Part shown: piece after piece, positions 16,922-26,993 of the stretch
How the letters are laid out: each line of letters begins with the position of its first letter
Position numbering within the stretch: position 1 is the stretch's first letter
Source: an uncultured Neomegalonema sp.
Lineage (GTDB): Bacteria > Pseudomonadota > Alphaproteobacteria > Rhodobacterales > Rhodobacteraceae
DNA: 64,000 nt
Direction: 5' to 3'
Assembly: GCA_937995735.1 (NCBI GenBank)
Contig: CALKIZ010000045.1
Span: forward strand, 1 to 64,000
Position numbers and translations under genes: made by a program
Notes under the pieces: generated by a model
Told to the model about the DNA's origin: nothing
Databases searched by the model: none
Seen by the model: the letters and a program-made list of their open reading frames with translations, nothing else

Positions 16922-16950
16922 TTGGCAAAAGCGTCTATTCGGCTTTATAT
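16922..16950 (+). promoter_or_regulatory. Candidate sigma-70 promoter for trcR
   Basis: TTGGCA (16922-16927), a 17-base spacer and TTATAT (16945-16950) fit a housekeeping promoter 89 bases upstream of the trcR start, in the 144-base divergent gap with the RNase T2 gene. The match at -35 is good, at -10 fair. Position and spacing support it; nothing else confirms it. Confidence 0.35.
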
Positions 16951-17038
16951 CACTTTAGTTCCCGGAAATTGCAGGTCCCGGTGGACGCGCTCTGAAAGGG
17001 CGCGCCCGTACCCACCTGTCCTAACGAAGAGTGATCCA

Positions 17039-17719
17039 ATGTCGCAACCCCTGATGCCTAAAGCTGTTGCCGTTTGGCTTGTGGACAACACCTCGCTGAC
17101 TTTCGACCAAATTGCAGCTTTCGTAGAAATGCACCCTCTGGAGGTATCCGGCATCGCTGATGGCGAAGTCGCGGTTGGTATGAAAGGCCGTGATCCTGTG
17201 GCTGCTGGTGAGTTAACCCGTGGCAGCATTGACGAATGCGAGAAAGACCCGAAAAAACGCCTGCGGTTGGTTGAGCGTAAGGCATTGCCTCCACCCAAAC
17301 GTAAAGCGCCGCGTTATACGCCGCTGTCAAAGCGCCAAGAACGCCCCGCCGCGATTGCTTGGCTGGTGCGGAACCACCCTGAATTGAGCGACGGTCAAAT
17401 CAGCAAGCTGGTTGGGACGACGAAACCGACAATCCAGTCAATCCGTGAGAAGACTCACTGGAATATCTCTCAGATCCAACCAATCGACCCGGTTGCACTG
17501 GGCATGTGCCGCCAGTTGGAACTAGACGAAGCCGTTAAGAAAGCTGCGAAAAAAGCAGGGATCACCGAAACTGTGATTCCGGTTGAGGGCGCTTTGCTCA
17601 GCACGGAAGACTCGCTCGCGTTTGAAGCGCCAAAAGATGATACGCCGAAAGAAATGACGGCTGATGACCTCTTCAACCTACCCAAAGGTGATGTCGAAGA
17701 CGACGAACAGCCAACCTGA
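17039..17719 (+). CDS. trcR: Cell-cycle transcriptional regulator TrcR (DUF1013)
   Basis: A 226-residue protein of the DUF1013 family, conserved in Alphaproteobacteria and annotated as the cell-cycle regulator TrcR. It shows two related halves beginning KAVAVWLVDNTSLTFDQIA and AIAWLVRNHPELSDGQISKLVGTTKPTIQ, each like a helix-turn-helix, and an acidic C-terminal tail. The ATG at 17039 gives the family N-terminus (MSQPLMPKA); the upstream extension of the frame is not conserved in style. It stands alone, divergent from the RNase T2 gene and convergent with the DUF1761 gene. Confidence 0.88.
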   Translation: MSQPLMPKAVAVWLVDNTSLTFDQIAAFVEMHPLEVSGIADGEVAVGMKGRDPVAAGELTRGSIDECEKDPKKRLRLVERKALPPPKRKAPRYTPLSKRQERPAAIAWLVRNHPELSDGQISKLVGTTKPTIQSIREKTHWNISQIQPIDPVALGMCRQLELDEAVKKAAKKAGITETVIPVEGALLSTEDSLAFEAPKDDTPKEMTADDLFNLPKGDVEDDEQPT

Positions 17720-17745
17720 CCCAAAACATCACGTTGATCTTCAGC

Positions 17746-18135
17746 TTATGAAAATATGCCGAGGATCAATCCCATAACAGCAAAGGCGGCGACGGTGTGA
17801 CCGCCGTCTATCCACCAAAGACTCTTGGGTCTGCCTGCAAACGCATAGTGGAGGATGACCCACGGCGCGACGATAAATGCACCGATTCCTGCGCCATAAC
17901 CGAGGCAGCGCATAACGCCCGTAATCCCGCTGGCCGCAAACATATGCTGCATAACCATCGCCGCCATGAACGCCCCAAGCGCACCAATAACAAAGGGTAA
18001 GGGATTACGATCAGCTTTGATCTCTTCTTCGGTGCGCCCCACTGCAGCCATCCAAGGCTTTGCGAGTGTCATATACCAGACTGCACCCACAGCAAATCCG
18101 CCCACTGCGGCAAGAATTATCGCAACAAAAGCCAT
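17746..18135 (-). CDS. DUF1761 membrane protein
   Basis: A 129-residue protein with four hydrophobic helices matching DUF1761: AVGGFAVGAVWYMTLAKPWM at the N-terminus and a C-terminal LWWIDGGHTVAAFAVMGLILG. No function is established for the family. It is the last of a probable minus-strand operon cysK-moeB-DUF1761, 22 bases after the moeB stop, and ends 26 bases from the convergent trcR stop. Confidence 0.85.
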   Translation of the reverse strand: MAFVAIILAAVGGFAVGAVWYMTLAKPWMAAVGRTEEEIKADRNPLPFVIGALGAFMAAMVMQHMFAASGITGVMRCLGYGAGIGAFIVAPWVILHYAFAGRPKSLWWIDGGHTVAAFAVMGLILGIFS

Positions 18136-18157
18136 GATCTACCTCCCGAATTACGAT

Positions 18158-18910
18158 TTAGCCGTATGTACTGCAAACCTCACAATCGGCACGACGGGAG
18201 ACTTTCAACGTACGGGTTTCCGCTGATAAAGCGTCATAAAGCCAAAGACGCCCTGCGAGGTTATCCCCTGCCCCTGTTATGTACTTGATGACCTCCATTG
18301 CCATCATTGAACCGACAATACCGGGAAGCGCACCGACAACACCAGCTTCCGCACAGGTCGCCGCCACACGCGCCTCCGGGCGCTCGGGAAAGACACAAGC
18401 ATAGCAAGGGGCGTTTAAATGCGGTGCATACACAGAAAGCTGACCATCCCACTGGCCGATGGCCCCTGCGATAAGAGGAATACCGAGTTCGGTGCAGGTT
18501 TGGTTCACCAAATAGCGGGTGTCGAAATTATCTGAACCATCGCAAACCAGATCATAGTCACCGCAAATACTCGGTGCGTTTTCCGGCACGATACGTTCGT
18601 TGATCACCTGTATTGCAACGCCGTCATTCAAGCCAGAAAGCGTCTGCTTGGCAGTTTCGGTTTTTAGCTTTCCAACGCTCTGAGTGGCAAACAAGACTTG
18701 GCGCTGCAAGTTGGACAGCGAAACACAATCATCATCAACAATACCAAGCGTCCCAGCGCCTGCCGCAGCGAGATAGAGAAGCAACGGCGAACCAAGACCG
18801 CCCGCGCCAATACTAAGAATGCGGGCTTTTCGTAATTTTGCCTGCCCCGGTCCGCCAATTTCCCTCAGGATGAGATGCCGTGCGTAGCGCTCTAGCTCAT
18901 CATCGGTCAT
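18158..18910 (-). CDS. moeB: MoeB/ThiF-type adenylyltransferase
   Basis: A 250-residue E1-like enzyme that adenylates the C-terminal Gly of a small sulphur carrier (MoaD or ThiS). It shows the family start ELERYARHLILREIGG, the ATP loop GAGGLGSP, the zinc cysteines in CYACVFP and CEVC, and the active-site Cys in AATCAEAGVVG. The ATG at 18910 fits the family start and lies eight bases after the cysK stop, so translation is probably coupled. With cysK it may link cysteine sulphur to molybdopterin or thiamine synthesis. MoeB versus ThiF cannot be settled from sequence alone. Confidence 0.88.
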   Translation of the reverse strand: MTDDELERYARHLILREIGGPGQAKLRKARILSIGAGGLGSPLLLYLAAAGAGTLGIVDDDCVSLSNLQRQVLFATQSVGKLKTETAKQTLSGLNDGVAIQVINERIVPENAPSICGDYDLVCDGSDNFDTRYLVNQTCTELGIPLIAGAIGQWDGQLSVYAPHLNAPCYACVFPERPEARVAATCAEAGVVGALPGIVGSMMAMEVIKYITGAGDNLAGRLWLYDALSAETRTLKVSRRADCEVCSTYG

Positions 18911-18917
18911 GGTTAGG

Positions 18918-19877
18918 TTATGCCAATCCTTCGAAGAGGGCTGTGGAGAGGTAACGTTCTGCAAAACTTGGGATAATCACGACGATGCTCTTGCCTTTCA
19001 TGTGGTCTTCTGCGCCAATCTCCAGCGCTGCACCAATGGCTGCACCCGATGAAATGCCCACAGGAATACCTTCCAAACGAGCAACTTCACGCGCGATCTC
19101 CAGCGATGTGGCGTTACTGATGGTCACTGTCCGAGACAGCAGGGATGTATCAAGATTACCGGGGATAAAGCCTGCTCCAATGCCTTGAATCATATGTGGG
19201 CCGGGATCACCGCCAGAGATAACCGGGCTGTCTTCCGGTTCCACAGCGATAATCTTCGCACCATGGCCCTTTTCTTTGAAGACTTGCGCACAGCCAGTGA
19301 TCGTGCCGCCTGTGCCCACACCGGCAACAAGGGCATCGAACTTACCGCCCGTATCCTCAAGAATTTCTAACGCAGTGGAGCGCGTGTGGACCGCCGGATT
19401 TGCAGGGTTTTGAAATTGCTGAGGAATAATGGCACCGGGTGTCGCGGCGAGGAGTTCTTCAGCGCGTGCAATTGCGCCTTTCATGCCTTTTTCTTTTGGC
19501 GTCAATTCCAGTTTAGCACCAAGCAAGGCGAGCATCTTACGGCGCTCAATGGACATGCTCTCAGGCATACAAAGCGTCAGGTGATACCCGCGCGCAGCGC
19601 AGACAAAAGCCAAAGCAACGCCGGTATTTCCGGATGTTGGCTCAATTACCGTGCCGCCGGGTTTTAAATCTCCAGACGCTTCCAACGCATCAATCATCGA
19701 AACGCCAATACGGTCTTTGACGCTGGCAAGCGGGTTATAAAACTCAAGTTTTGCAAGTATTTCAGCTTCAAGACCATGCGCTTTAACAATCTTCGAAAGA
19801 CGCACGAGTGGCGTACCGCCCGTCATTTCAGTGATGTTGTCGTAAATGCGTCCACGCGCAGAAAGAGTGGCGGTCAT
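18918..19877 (-). CDS. cysK: Cysteine synthase A (O-acetylserine sulphhydrylase)
   Basis: A 319-residue PLP enzyme making cysteine from O-acetylserine and sulphide. The PLP lysine is in NPLASVKDRIG, the substrate loop is TSGNTGVALA, and the phosphate-binding loop is GVGTGGTITG. The ATG at 19877 has GAAGGA seven bases upstream and gives the family N-terminus; the open frame upstream is unlikely to be translated. It heads the probable operon with moeB and a DUF1761 gene, downstream of the aap terminator. Confidence 0.95.
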   Translation of the reverse strand: MTATLSARGRIYDNITEMTGGTPLVRLSKIVKAHGLEAEILAKLEFYNPLASVKDRIGVSMIDALEASGDLKPGGTVIEPTSGNTGVALAFVCAARGYHLTLCMPESMSIERRKMLALLGAKLELTPKEKGMKGAIARAEELLAATPGAIIPQQFQNPANPAVHTRSTALEILEDTGGKFDALVAGVGTGGTITGCAQVFKEKGHGAKIIAVEPEDSPVISGGDPGPHMIQGIGAGFIPGNLDTSLLSRTVTISNATSLEIAREVARLEGIPVGISSGAAIGAALEIGAEDHMKGKSIVVIIPSFAERYLSTALFEGLA

Positions 19878-20005
19878 GATCAATCCTTCGAAATTGAATC
19901 GCTGCTGAAATAGGGACTTACAATCTGGCGCGGGGGATGCCGGAAGTCCATCGTCGTTTGATCCGTCAAAAGACAAGATCTTTATCATTGAGAAATTTCA
20001 GCCAT

Positions 20006-20047
20006 AAAAAACAAAAAGCCGCGACTGATTTTTCAATCAGCCACGGC
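20006..20047 (-). terminator. Rho-independent terminator of the aap operon
   Basis: On the minus strand a 13-bp stem (20047-20035 pairing with 20030-20018, two G-U pairs) with a GAAA loop is followed by TTTTTGTTTTTT. It lies about 70 bases after the aapP stop and before cysK. This is a textbook intrinsic terminator. Confidence 0.9.
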
Positions 20048-20115
20048 CATACATTGATGCTAAGCTCTTGAATTACAGTCGTGCTATAGCAGTTACATTT
20101 CACATGCGCCGCACT

Positions 20116-20910
20116 TTAGTGTCCCAAAATCTGGCTCAGGAATAATTGTGTCCGCTCGTTTTGAGGATTCGAGAAGAATGCCTCCGGCTCATTTTGCTCA
20201 ACGATTTGACCTTCATCCATGAAGATCACACGGTTCGCAACTTGCCGCGCAAAGCCCATCTCGTGCGTAACGCAAAGCATGGTCATGCCTTCTTCAGCAA
20301 GGCCGATCATAGTATCGAGCACCTCTTTGATCATTTCAGGATCGAGAGCTGAGGTTGGCTCATCGAAGAGCATGATTTTCGGGCTCATGCAGAGCGACCG
20401 AGCAATCGCCACACGTTGTTGCTGACCGCCCGAAAGCTGTCCGGGGTACTTGTGGGCTTGCTCAGGGATTTTAACACGCTCAAGAAAATGCATTGCCGTT
20501 TCCTCGGCTTGCTTTTTCGGCATCTTACGAACCCAGATTGGCGCAAGCGTGCAATTTTCCATGATCGTCAAATGCGGAAACAGGTTGAAGTGCTGAAAGC
20601 ACATACCAACCTCGCGGCGGATCTCGTCGATCTTTTTCAGATCACCGGTCAACTCAATCCCGTCCACAACGATGCGGCCTTGCTGGTGTTCTTCCAACCG
20701 GTTGATGCATCGGATCAACGTTGATTTACCAGACCCCGAAGGCCCACAAATCACGATCCGCTCACCGTCATTAACAGTCAGATTGATATCGCGAAGGACG
20801 TGGAACGTACCGTACCACTTATTCATCTTTTCGATATGGATGGCCACATCGTCAGACACTTGCATTTTTGAGCGATCAATCTCGCGATCAACCATTTCAA
20901 CATTGGTCAT
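20116..20910 (-). CDS. aapP: General L-amino acid ABC transporter ATP-binding protein AapP
   Basis: A 264-residue ATPase for polar amino-acid uptake. It shows Walker [11 protein letters not shown]-loop FQHFNLFPH, the ABC signature [15 protein letters not shown], Walker [14 protein letters not shown] and the H-switch VTHEMGFA. The N-terminal extension (about 25 residues) is short and basic/acidic. Fourth gene of aapJQMP, 45 bases after aapM, followed by a strong terminator. It energises the AapQ/AapM channel at the inner membrane. Confidence 0.95.
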   Translation of the reverse strand: MTNVEMVDREIDRSKMQVSDDVAIHIEKMNKWYGTFHVLRDINLTVNDGERIVICGPSGSGKSTLIRCINRLEEHQQGRIVVDGIELTGDLKKIDEIRREVGMCFQHFNLFPHLTIMENCTLAPIWVRKMPKKQAEETAMHFLERVKIPEQAHKYPGQLSGGQQQRVAIARSLCMSPKIMLFDEPTSALDPEMIKEVLDTMIGLAEEGMTMLCVTHEMGFARQVANRVIFMDEGQIVEQNEPEAFFSNPQNERTQLFLSQILGH

Positions 20911-20955
20911 GTGTCAGTTCCTTATCAAACGTGGCCGTTTCCAGAAAAATAATGA

Positions 20956-23103
20956 TCATCGTGCATGACCTCGGCGGAGCCTTCGCTCCATAAACATCGA
21001 GTAGCGGGACATTCCGAAGCAGAAGATGAAGAACAAACCTGCACAGGTCAGGTAGGCCGTTGAATTCGTCACCGGGGACGACCAACTCGCATCACTGAAG
21101 CTGGTTTGAATCATCCCAAGCAAGTCAAAGAGGCCGATAATCAAAACAAGCACGGTGTCTTTGAACAGTCCGATAAAGGTGTTCACGATACCGGGGATTA
21201 CCAGCGTCAAGGCTTGCGGCATCACGATCAGCCGCATTTTCTGAGTAAAGCCAAGACCCAGAGAGTCCGCGCCCTCGTACTGCCCCTTCGGGATAGCTTG
21301 CAATCCACCACGGACGACCTCAGCCATGTATGCAGAGGCGAACAAAGCAACACCAATCAGGGCACGCAGCAGCTTGTTGAACTCAACACCATCGGGCAAG
21401 AACAACGGCAACATTACCGAGGACATGAACAAGACGGTAATCAGAGGAATGCCGCGCCAGAATTCAATAAAGACGGTCGAGAGAATACGTACAGCAGGCA
21501 GTTGTGAGCGACGGCCTAGAGCCAACAGAATACCTATGGGCATCGACGCAATAATGCCCACAAACGAAACGACCAGCGTAACAAGCAAACCGCCCCATAC
21601 GTTGGTTTCGACCTCGGGTAAAATCCAAAGGTGACGCTCAACTTCCATCGGTTCAGCAGTCAAACCTAGAAAGCCGTGTTCGTCATGGGCCGCAAGGTGT
21701 CCTGCAGAAAGAAACTTGTCGGTCTCTCCCGCAGCGGCCAGTTCAATAAGATCAACGAACCAATGACCGCCAACGAAAGCAACAACACCAACAGCAAGCG
21801 CCGTAAGAAAGATCGTTCGGCCTATTCCACGGCCAAAATTACCAATCGCCGTATGCCAATCACTTCGGTTCATGCCGATCAATGCCATCAGCCCAAAGCC
21901 GATCACTCCAATGGCCAGTAACGCGAAGATGACCCAGCCAACCGGCAAAGAAATCGACTCGGTTCCGGCAGAATAGGCATTGGCCATCATAATCAAAACA
22001 GGCACTGCCAATATCAGCCGAATGGTTATGCCAATGATATGCCCTGATAATACCAAAAACAGGAGACCAAGTGCGCCGATACCCGCCAATAGCTTACCCG
22101 AAAATTCGATTGGTATTGGCAGGCGAATGACAGAACCTTCACCCGTTCGTCCGAAGCCATCATCGGTAAAACCAAAGCCGGTCGTTGGCTCAAAAACGCC
22201 CCAAAGGAAATACAGAGCGGCCGCGAACACAATCAACGATAACAACAATGCACTGAATGCATTGTCCCCGAAGATTTTACCAATCAGCCATAGCAGCAAC
22301 CCGAAGGCAGCAATGACCGCAAGAGTGATCCAGAAACCTACGTCGCCTTCAGCGTCACCACCAGTCAGTAAGATATAAGAAATAACCGGGAAGACGGTCA
22401 GCATAATTATTGCGACAGCCTTACGCCCAAAAGGTCGGACCAACAGCACATAGAGTGCCCCAACAGCCATCAGGATAAATGCACCAATGGGGACACGGTC
22501 AAAGACTTGTCCGAGAGGTGATGCATTTGCAGGATCATAAGCATCATTCAGGAGAGAAACGCCGTCATTCTCGACAGGAAGCTGTGACCACCAGAAAAGC
22601 ACTGCGCCCGCAGCAATCATGATGACGCCCCAGAGCCAGCGCCGGGATACTGCGTCAGAAACCAGCCAAGCGGTTCCAATCGCACCTAGAAGGAAAACAA
22701 GATCTGGACGCCAGAGTTCAGACCCCGGATAGCGTCCGTACATAAACGCTTTCCACTTAGCGTCCACGAACGGCCAACAAGCCCCGGACCATCCAGACGG
22801 ATGTGGTCCCGGCGGGTTTTGATCTACGGTTAAGCAAACTTCTCGTTTCAGGCCGTCAGGATCGCTCCAAACAGCATCGATTAAAGTGAAGCGGACAAGT
22901 TCCCAAAGGATCGTCAACCCGAAGTACAGAACGCCGATCGTTACGATCAGCATGAGAATTGATGAGAGCGCGGCACCGACGCTCGAAAAATCTGTGATCG
23001 AGTTTAAGACGTTTTGCCTCAACCAACCTTGCCAACCAACCTGACTGGCAGGAGGAGGAAGAAGCGGAGCTTCTTGTGTACGGACGTAGCCAATATCTGT
23101 CAT
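20956..23103 (-). CDS. aapM: Oversized amino acid ABC transporter permease AapM (715 aa)
   Basis: The ends match rhizobial AapM: the N-terminus with [29 protein letters not shown] and FMYGRYP, and the C-terminal permease core (about residues 500-715) with the EAA loop in [27 protein letters not shown]. Known AapM proteins are near 385-400 residues. Here about 300 extra residues, roughly 145-460, encode some ten additional hydrophobic helices between the conserved N-terminal part and the core. The frame is intact and in register, so this is an expansion, not a frameshift. The gene starts ten bases after aapQ. Confidence 0.92.
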   Translation of the reverse strand: MTDIGYVRTQEAPLLPPPASQVGWQGWLRQNVLNSITDFSSVGAALSSILMLIVTIGVLYFGLTILWELVRFTLIDAVWSDPDGLKREVCLTVDQNPPGPHPSGWSGACWPFVDAKWKAFMYGRYPGSELWRPDLVFLLGAIGTAWLVSDAVSRRWLWGVIMIAAGAVLFWWSQLPVENDGVSLLNDAYDPANASPLGQVFDRVPIGAFILMAVGALYVLLVRPFGRKAVAIIMLTVFPVISYILLTGGDAEGDVGFWITLAVIAAFGLLLWLIGKIFGDNAFSALLLSLIVFAAALYFLWGVFEPTTGFGFTDDGFGRTGEGSVIRLPIPIEFSGKLLAGIGALGLLFLVLSGHIIGITIRLILAVPVLIMMANAYSAGTESISLPVGWVIFALLAIGVIGFGLMALIGMNRSDWHTAIGNFGRGIGRTIFLTALAVGVVAFVGGHWFVDLIELAAAGETDKFLSAGHLAAHDEHGFLGLTAEPMEVERHLWILPEVETNVWGGLLVTLVVSFVGIIASMPIGILLALGRRSQLPAVRILSTVFIEFWRGIPLITVLFMSSVMLPLFLPDGVEFNKLLRALIGVALFASAYMAEVVRGGLQAIPKGQYEGADSLGLGFTQKMRLIVMPQALTLVIPGIVNTFIGLFKDTVLVLIIGLFDLLGMIQTSFSDASWSSPVTNSTAYLTCAGLFFIFCFGMSRYSMFMERRLRRGHAR

Positions 23104-23112
23104 ATCCGTTTC

Positions 23113-24399
23113 CTATCGCTCGACCAGCATCATGCGGGCATTGAACCAATTCATAAATGCCGCCGTGCCGAGTGAAATGATCAGGTAAACCATCATCATC
23201 ATAAAGATCATCTCGATTTCTTGTCCCACCTGGTTCAAGGCCGTGCCGGCAAAGATCGAAACCAGATCAGGATATGCAATCGCGATGGCGAGTGAGGAGT
23301 TTTTCGTCAAATTCAAGAACTGCGACGTTAGCGGAGGAATAATCACGCGCATCGCTTGAGGGATGATCACCTTTCGCAGAGTGACCGAAGGGCTAATACC
23401 AAGTGCTTTGGCTGCTTCAGTTTGCCCTCCCGGAACTGCAAGAATACCCGCACGCACAATCTCAGCGATAAAGCTGGCCGTATATAGTGATAATGCCAGC
23501 CATAGGGCGATGAACTCAGGCTTGATCACGCCGCCTTCGCCGGGAACATACCCTGCTTTAATCTTCGAGGCCGTGCGGCCCGTTGGTTCACCGTTTGCAT
23601 CAAGGATCGGGTCACCAACATTTAGGAACCGAGCCGATTCCATCTCGAGGGGTCCACCCAGCTGATAAAAAACAAATAGCGGGATCGCGACGACAATGAG
23701 CAGTCCAACCCAGAATGAAGGGAATTGACGCCCGGTGGCTTCTTGGCGTTTTTTGGCTAACCATGAGACAACCCATGCCAACACGCACGCGGCAAGAAAA
23801 GCCCATACGACTGAACTGAAACCTTCCAGAAAAATTGGATAAGACGTGTAAAGACCCGTCACGTTCATCGGGAATTCACCGAGAAATCCCATCGACATGC
23901 CCGAAGCACGCTTATCGGGTAAAGCGCGTAGGACAACAAAGTACCAAAAGAAAATTTGCAGGAGTAGCGGGATATTCCGCAAAATCTCCACATAAAATGT
24001 CGCAAATCCGCGTAAGACGACATTACTCGACAGGCGGAAAATGCCCATCAAAAAACCCATCAACGTCGCCGCAATAATACCAATGAAAGAGATAATCAGC
24101 GTATTGATTACCCCAATCCAGAACACATCGAGATAAGTTGCTACCCCGGCGCGCGCTTCCATTACAAAGGTGCCGAGGGTCGTTAGAATTTGGAATCCGC
24201 TTGTCTCACCCAGAAATCCAAAACCGGACTTTTTACCCTGAGCAGCTAGATTCGTGATTGTATTGTCTAGGATCCACGCAAAGAACGAGACTACCGCAGT
24301 TAACAGCAAAACCTGAAAAAGCAGGCCACGGGCTTTCGGATCATAAAGAAGGGATGTTAGCCCCGAGTCTTCCGTTTCCGAAGTGGTCAATGAAGCCAT
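23113..24399 (-). CDS. aapQ: Amino acid ABC transporter permease AapQ
   Basis: A 428-residue inner-membrane permease of the polar amino-acid family. It has an N-terminal helix, then the core with the EAA loop in FIAEIVRAGILAVPGGQTEAAKALG, and a long region between helices typical of AapQ/BztB. GAGG six bases upstream supports the ATG at 24399 over an earlier frame start at 24447. It follows aapJ and precedes aapM. With AapM it forms the heterodimeric channel. Confidence 0.93.
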   Translation of the reverse strand: MASLTTSETEDSGLTSLLYDPKARGLLFQVLLLTAVVSFFAWILDNTITNLAAQGKKSGFGFLGETSGFQILTTLGTFVMEARAGVATYLDVFWIGVINTLIISFIGIIAATLMGFLMGIFRLSSNVVLRGFATFYVEILRNIPLLLQIFFWYFVVLRALPDKRASGMSMGFLGEFPMNVTGLYTSYPIFLEGFSSVVWAFLAACVLAWVVSWLAKKRQEATGRQFPSFWVGLLIVVAIPLFVFYQLGGPLEMESARFLNVGDPILDANGEPTGRTASKIKAGYVPGEGGVIKPEFIALWLALSLYTASFIAEIVRAGILAVPGGQTEAAKALGISPSVTLRKVIIPQAMRVIIPPLTSQFLNLTKNSSLAIAIAYPDLVSIFAGTALNQVGQEIEMIFMMMMVYLIISLGTAAFMNWFNARMMLVER

Positions 24400-24488
24400 G
24401 GATACCTCGATAAAAAACAGGGGACGAGGCCGTGGCTTCGCCCCCAACTAGAAAACGCTGCTCCAGATAGAGGAACGGCGTCATTTCA

Positions 24489-25514
24489 TTAGCGAACTGG
24501 TGCTGCGTAGATCAGGCCACCGTTGGTCCACAACGCATTTACCGAACCAGCGCGGTTCAGTTTCAGCGGTGTGTTAGCGCCAACATTGGCTTCATAGCTT
24601 TCGCCATAGTTACCAACTTGAGTGATTGCCTGCATCGCCCAATCATTTGACAGACCGAGTGCTTCACCGAAGTTACCTTCTGTACCCAGAAGACGCTTGA
24701 TACCTGGGTTATCTGAATTAGCCATTTCCGCAGCATTTGCCGAGGTAACACCTAGTTCTTCAGCGTTGATCATTGCGTTGAGAGTCCAACGAACAATATT
24801 GAACCACACATCATCGCCCTGACGAACGACAGGACCAAGTGGCTCTTTTGAGATCACTTCAGGAAGAACATTGTGAGCAGCTGGATCAGCCAGTTTCAGG
24901 CGCTGAGCTGCAAGGCCCGAACGGTCAGTGGTGTAAACATCGCAACGACCGGAATCGTATGCTGCAACAACTTCGTCAGCTTTTTCAAACGCGACCAGCT
25001 CGAAGCCCATGTTGTTCGAACGGAAGAAATCCGTGATGTTCAGCTCTGTCGTTGTACCCGTATTCGTGCAGATCGAGGCACCGTCAAGCTCAAGCGCAGA
25101 CGTTACGCCGAGGCTTGCAGGAACCATCATGCCTTGACCGTCATAATAGTTGACGCCGGCAAAGTTCAGACCAAGCTGCGTGTCGCGGGTCATCGTCCAA
25201 GTTGTGTTACGCGACAAAATGTCGACTTCGCCAGAAGACAGCGCCGTAAAACGCTCTTTAGCCGAAAGCGGCGTAAATTTCACAGCATTCGCATCACCGA
25301 AAACGGCTGCAGCAACAGCTTTACAAACGTCAACATCAATTCCGGTCCAGTTTCCGGCGTCGTCTTGGTTCGAGAAGCCTGGAAGGCCTTGCGAAACGCC
25401 ACATTGAACAGACCCTTTTGCTTTTACATCAGCAAGAGTATCAGCAGAAGCTGTGCTTGCACCAAAGGCCATGCCAAGTGCCGAAATTGCGCAAAGCGCA
25501 TTTTTGAATGTCAT
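24489..25514 (-). CDS. aapJ: General L-amino acid ABC transporter substrate-binding protein AapJ
   Basis: A 341-residue periplasmic binding protein. A signal peptide (residues 1-24, ending ASTASA) is followed by the family start VKAKGSVQCGVSQGLPGFS and the conserved IDVDVCKAVAAAVFGD. Homologues bind a wide range of L-amino acids and feed AapQMP. GGGAG upstream supports the ATG. First gene of the operon; a 290-base divergent region separates it from metC. In Rhizobium the system is nitrogen-controlled; I see no clear sigma-54 site here. Confidence 0.95.
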   Translation of the reverse strand: MTFKNALCAISALGMAFGASTASADTLADVKAKGSVQCGVSQGLPGFSNQDDAGNWTGIDVDVCKAVAAAVFGDANAVKFTPLSAKERFTALSSGEVDILSRNTTWTMTRDTQLGLNFAGVNYYDGQGMMVPASLGVTSALELDGASICTNTGTTTELNITDFFRSNNMGFELVAFEKADEVVAAYDSGRCDVYTTDRSGLAAQRLKLADPAAHNVLPEVISKEPLGPVVRQGDDVWFNIVRWTLNAMINAEELGVTSANAAEMANSDNPGIKRLLGTEGNFGEALGLSNDWAMQAITQVGNYGESYEANVGANTPLKLNRAGSVNALWTNGGLIYAAPVR

Positions 25515-25626
25515 TTTTAATTCTCCCTAAGTGTACCCGCGGCGGCCATACTGAATCAGTAGGATCACGGTCGCTGCGACTTTGCATCACTATCGGAAAT
25601 ACTTTCAACAGTCGAATCTGCCCAAG

Positions 25627-25643
25627 TTCACCTTTTCGGTGAA
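25627..25643. promoter_or_regulatory. Inverted repeat in the aapJ-metC divergent region
   Basis: TTCACC-TTTTC-GGTGAA is a perfect 6-base inverted repeat in the 290-base gap between aapJ and metC (112 bases from aapJ). It may be an operator or a small leader hairpin in the aapJ transcript. The rest of the gap shows no other clear signal beyond weak TATAAC-like hexamers. Confidence 0.3.
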
Positions 25644-25804
25644 TTTATGGCTTATCGCGACCATATGGCCTCGTTATAGAGAAACTTTACCCAAAGGCAC
25701 TCTGCTATAACGCGAAATCCGGATGTGCGCCATCATCAGGGGTGACCGGACTTGCGCTGCATGATAGCCACTTCAGAAAATTAATGGGCTAGCAGGAGTG
25801 CCAT

Positions 25805-26992
25805 ATGAAAGACGGGACAAAGGCGACTCACGCAGGTAGACGCCCAATGGATTATGACGGTGTGGTCAACCCACCGGTCATGCACGCATCGACCATTCTC
25901 TATCCTACCTACAAAGATTTACAGCAAAGCCGCGTTGCGCGTGCCGGTGATGGGGTCACCTACGGCGTTCATGGCACCGAAACCACGTTCGCCCTTGAAA
26001 CCGCGATTCAAGCATTGGAAGGAGGCTACCGCACCCGATTACAGCCTTCTGGCCTTGTCGCCTGCACATTGCCGCTGCTCGCCTATGCGTCTTCAGGCAA
26101 TCATGTACTCATAACCGACAGCGCATATGGCCCTACACGCGCCTTTTGTAACGGTATGCTCTCTCGCATGGGCATAGACGTCGAATACTATGACCCCCTG
26201 ATTGGCGGCGGCATCAAAGATTTGATGCGCTCTAATACTAGCGTTGTCTGGGTCGAAAGCCCCGGCTCATGGACCTTCGAAGTACAGGACATCCCTGCGA
26301 TTGCGGAAGAAGCCCATAAAGCTGGCGCGACCGTGATCATGGACAACACTTGGGCTTCGCCGCTCTATTACAAGCCTTTTGAACAGGGTGTTGATGTATC
26401 TGCCCAAGCGGTAACAAAATATATTTCCGGCCATTCAGACCTTGTGATGGGCAGTGTGACTTGCACCGAGGACTCATACGATAGATTCCAACAGGCACAG
26501 ACACAGACAGGAATATGCCCATCGCCTGACGACGTTTACCTTGCAATGCGGGGTATTCGGACAATCCATGTCCGCTTACCACATCATATGCAGGCGGGGC
26601 TTAAGGTGGCGGAATGGCTCGGCAATCGCGAAGAAGTCGCGGAAGTTATTCACCCGGCTTTACCGGGCGACCCAGGTTATGAGATTTGGAAACGCGATTT
26701 TTCAGGCGCTTCCAGTCTTTTCGCCTTTATCCTCAAGCCGAAATATTCAAATCCGACAGCACAAGCCGCAATGCTGGATGACATGAAGCTATTTGGAATG
26801 GGCTTCTCTTGGGGTGGTTTTGAGAGCTTATTAATACCGATTGATCCTCCGAAATTGCGGACGGCGACCCGATGGCCGAACAATGGCCGTGCGGAAGGTG
26901 CCGTTATGCGTATCCATATTGGTTTAGAAGACGTTGCTGATTTGCTGGATGATCTCGATGAAGGTTTTGCGAGGATGCGCAAGGTTGGCTGA
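25805..26992 (+). CDS. metC: Cystathionine beta-lyase
   Basis: A 395-residue PLP enzyme of the Cys/Met metabolism family, splitting cystathionine to homocysteine, pyruvate and ammonia. The PLP lysine is in SAQAVTKYISGHSDLVMG, the Tyr/Arg site in YGVHGTET, and the family C-terminal LRTATRWPNNGRAEGAVMRIHIGLED. AGGAG lies eight bases before the ATG. It is divergent from aapJ, and a modA gene begins one base after its stop. Confidence 0.93.
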   Translation: MKDGTKATHAGRRPMDYDGVVNPPVMHASTILYPTYKDLQQSRVARAGDGVTYGVHGTETTFALETAIQALEGGYRTRLQPSGLVACTLPLLAYASSGNHVLITDSAYGPTRAFCNGMLSRMGIDVEYYDPLIGGGIKDLMRSNTSVVWVESPGSWTFEVQDIPAIAEEAHKAGATVIMDNTWASPLYYKPFEQGVDVSAQAVTKYISGHSDLVMGSVTCTEDSYDRFQQAQTQTGICPSPDDVYLAMRGIRTIHVRLPHHMQAGLKVAEWLGNREEVAEVIHPALPGDPGYEIWKRDFSGASSLFAFILKPKYSNPTAQAAMLDDMKLFGMGFSWGGFESLLIPIDPPKLRTATRWPNNGRAEGAVMRIHIGLEDVADLLDDLDEGFARMRKVG

Positions 26993-26993
26993 G

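Noticed and set aside
24873..25520. 215-codon frame opposite aapJ
   Set aside because: Antisense shadow of a well-supported binding protein.
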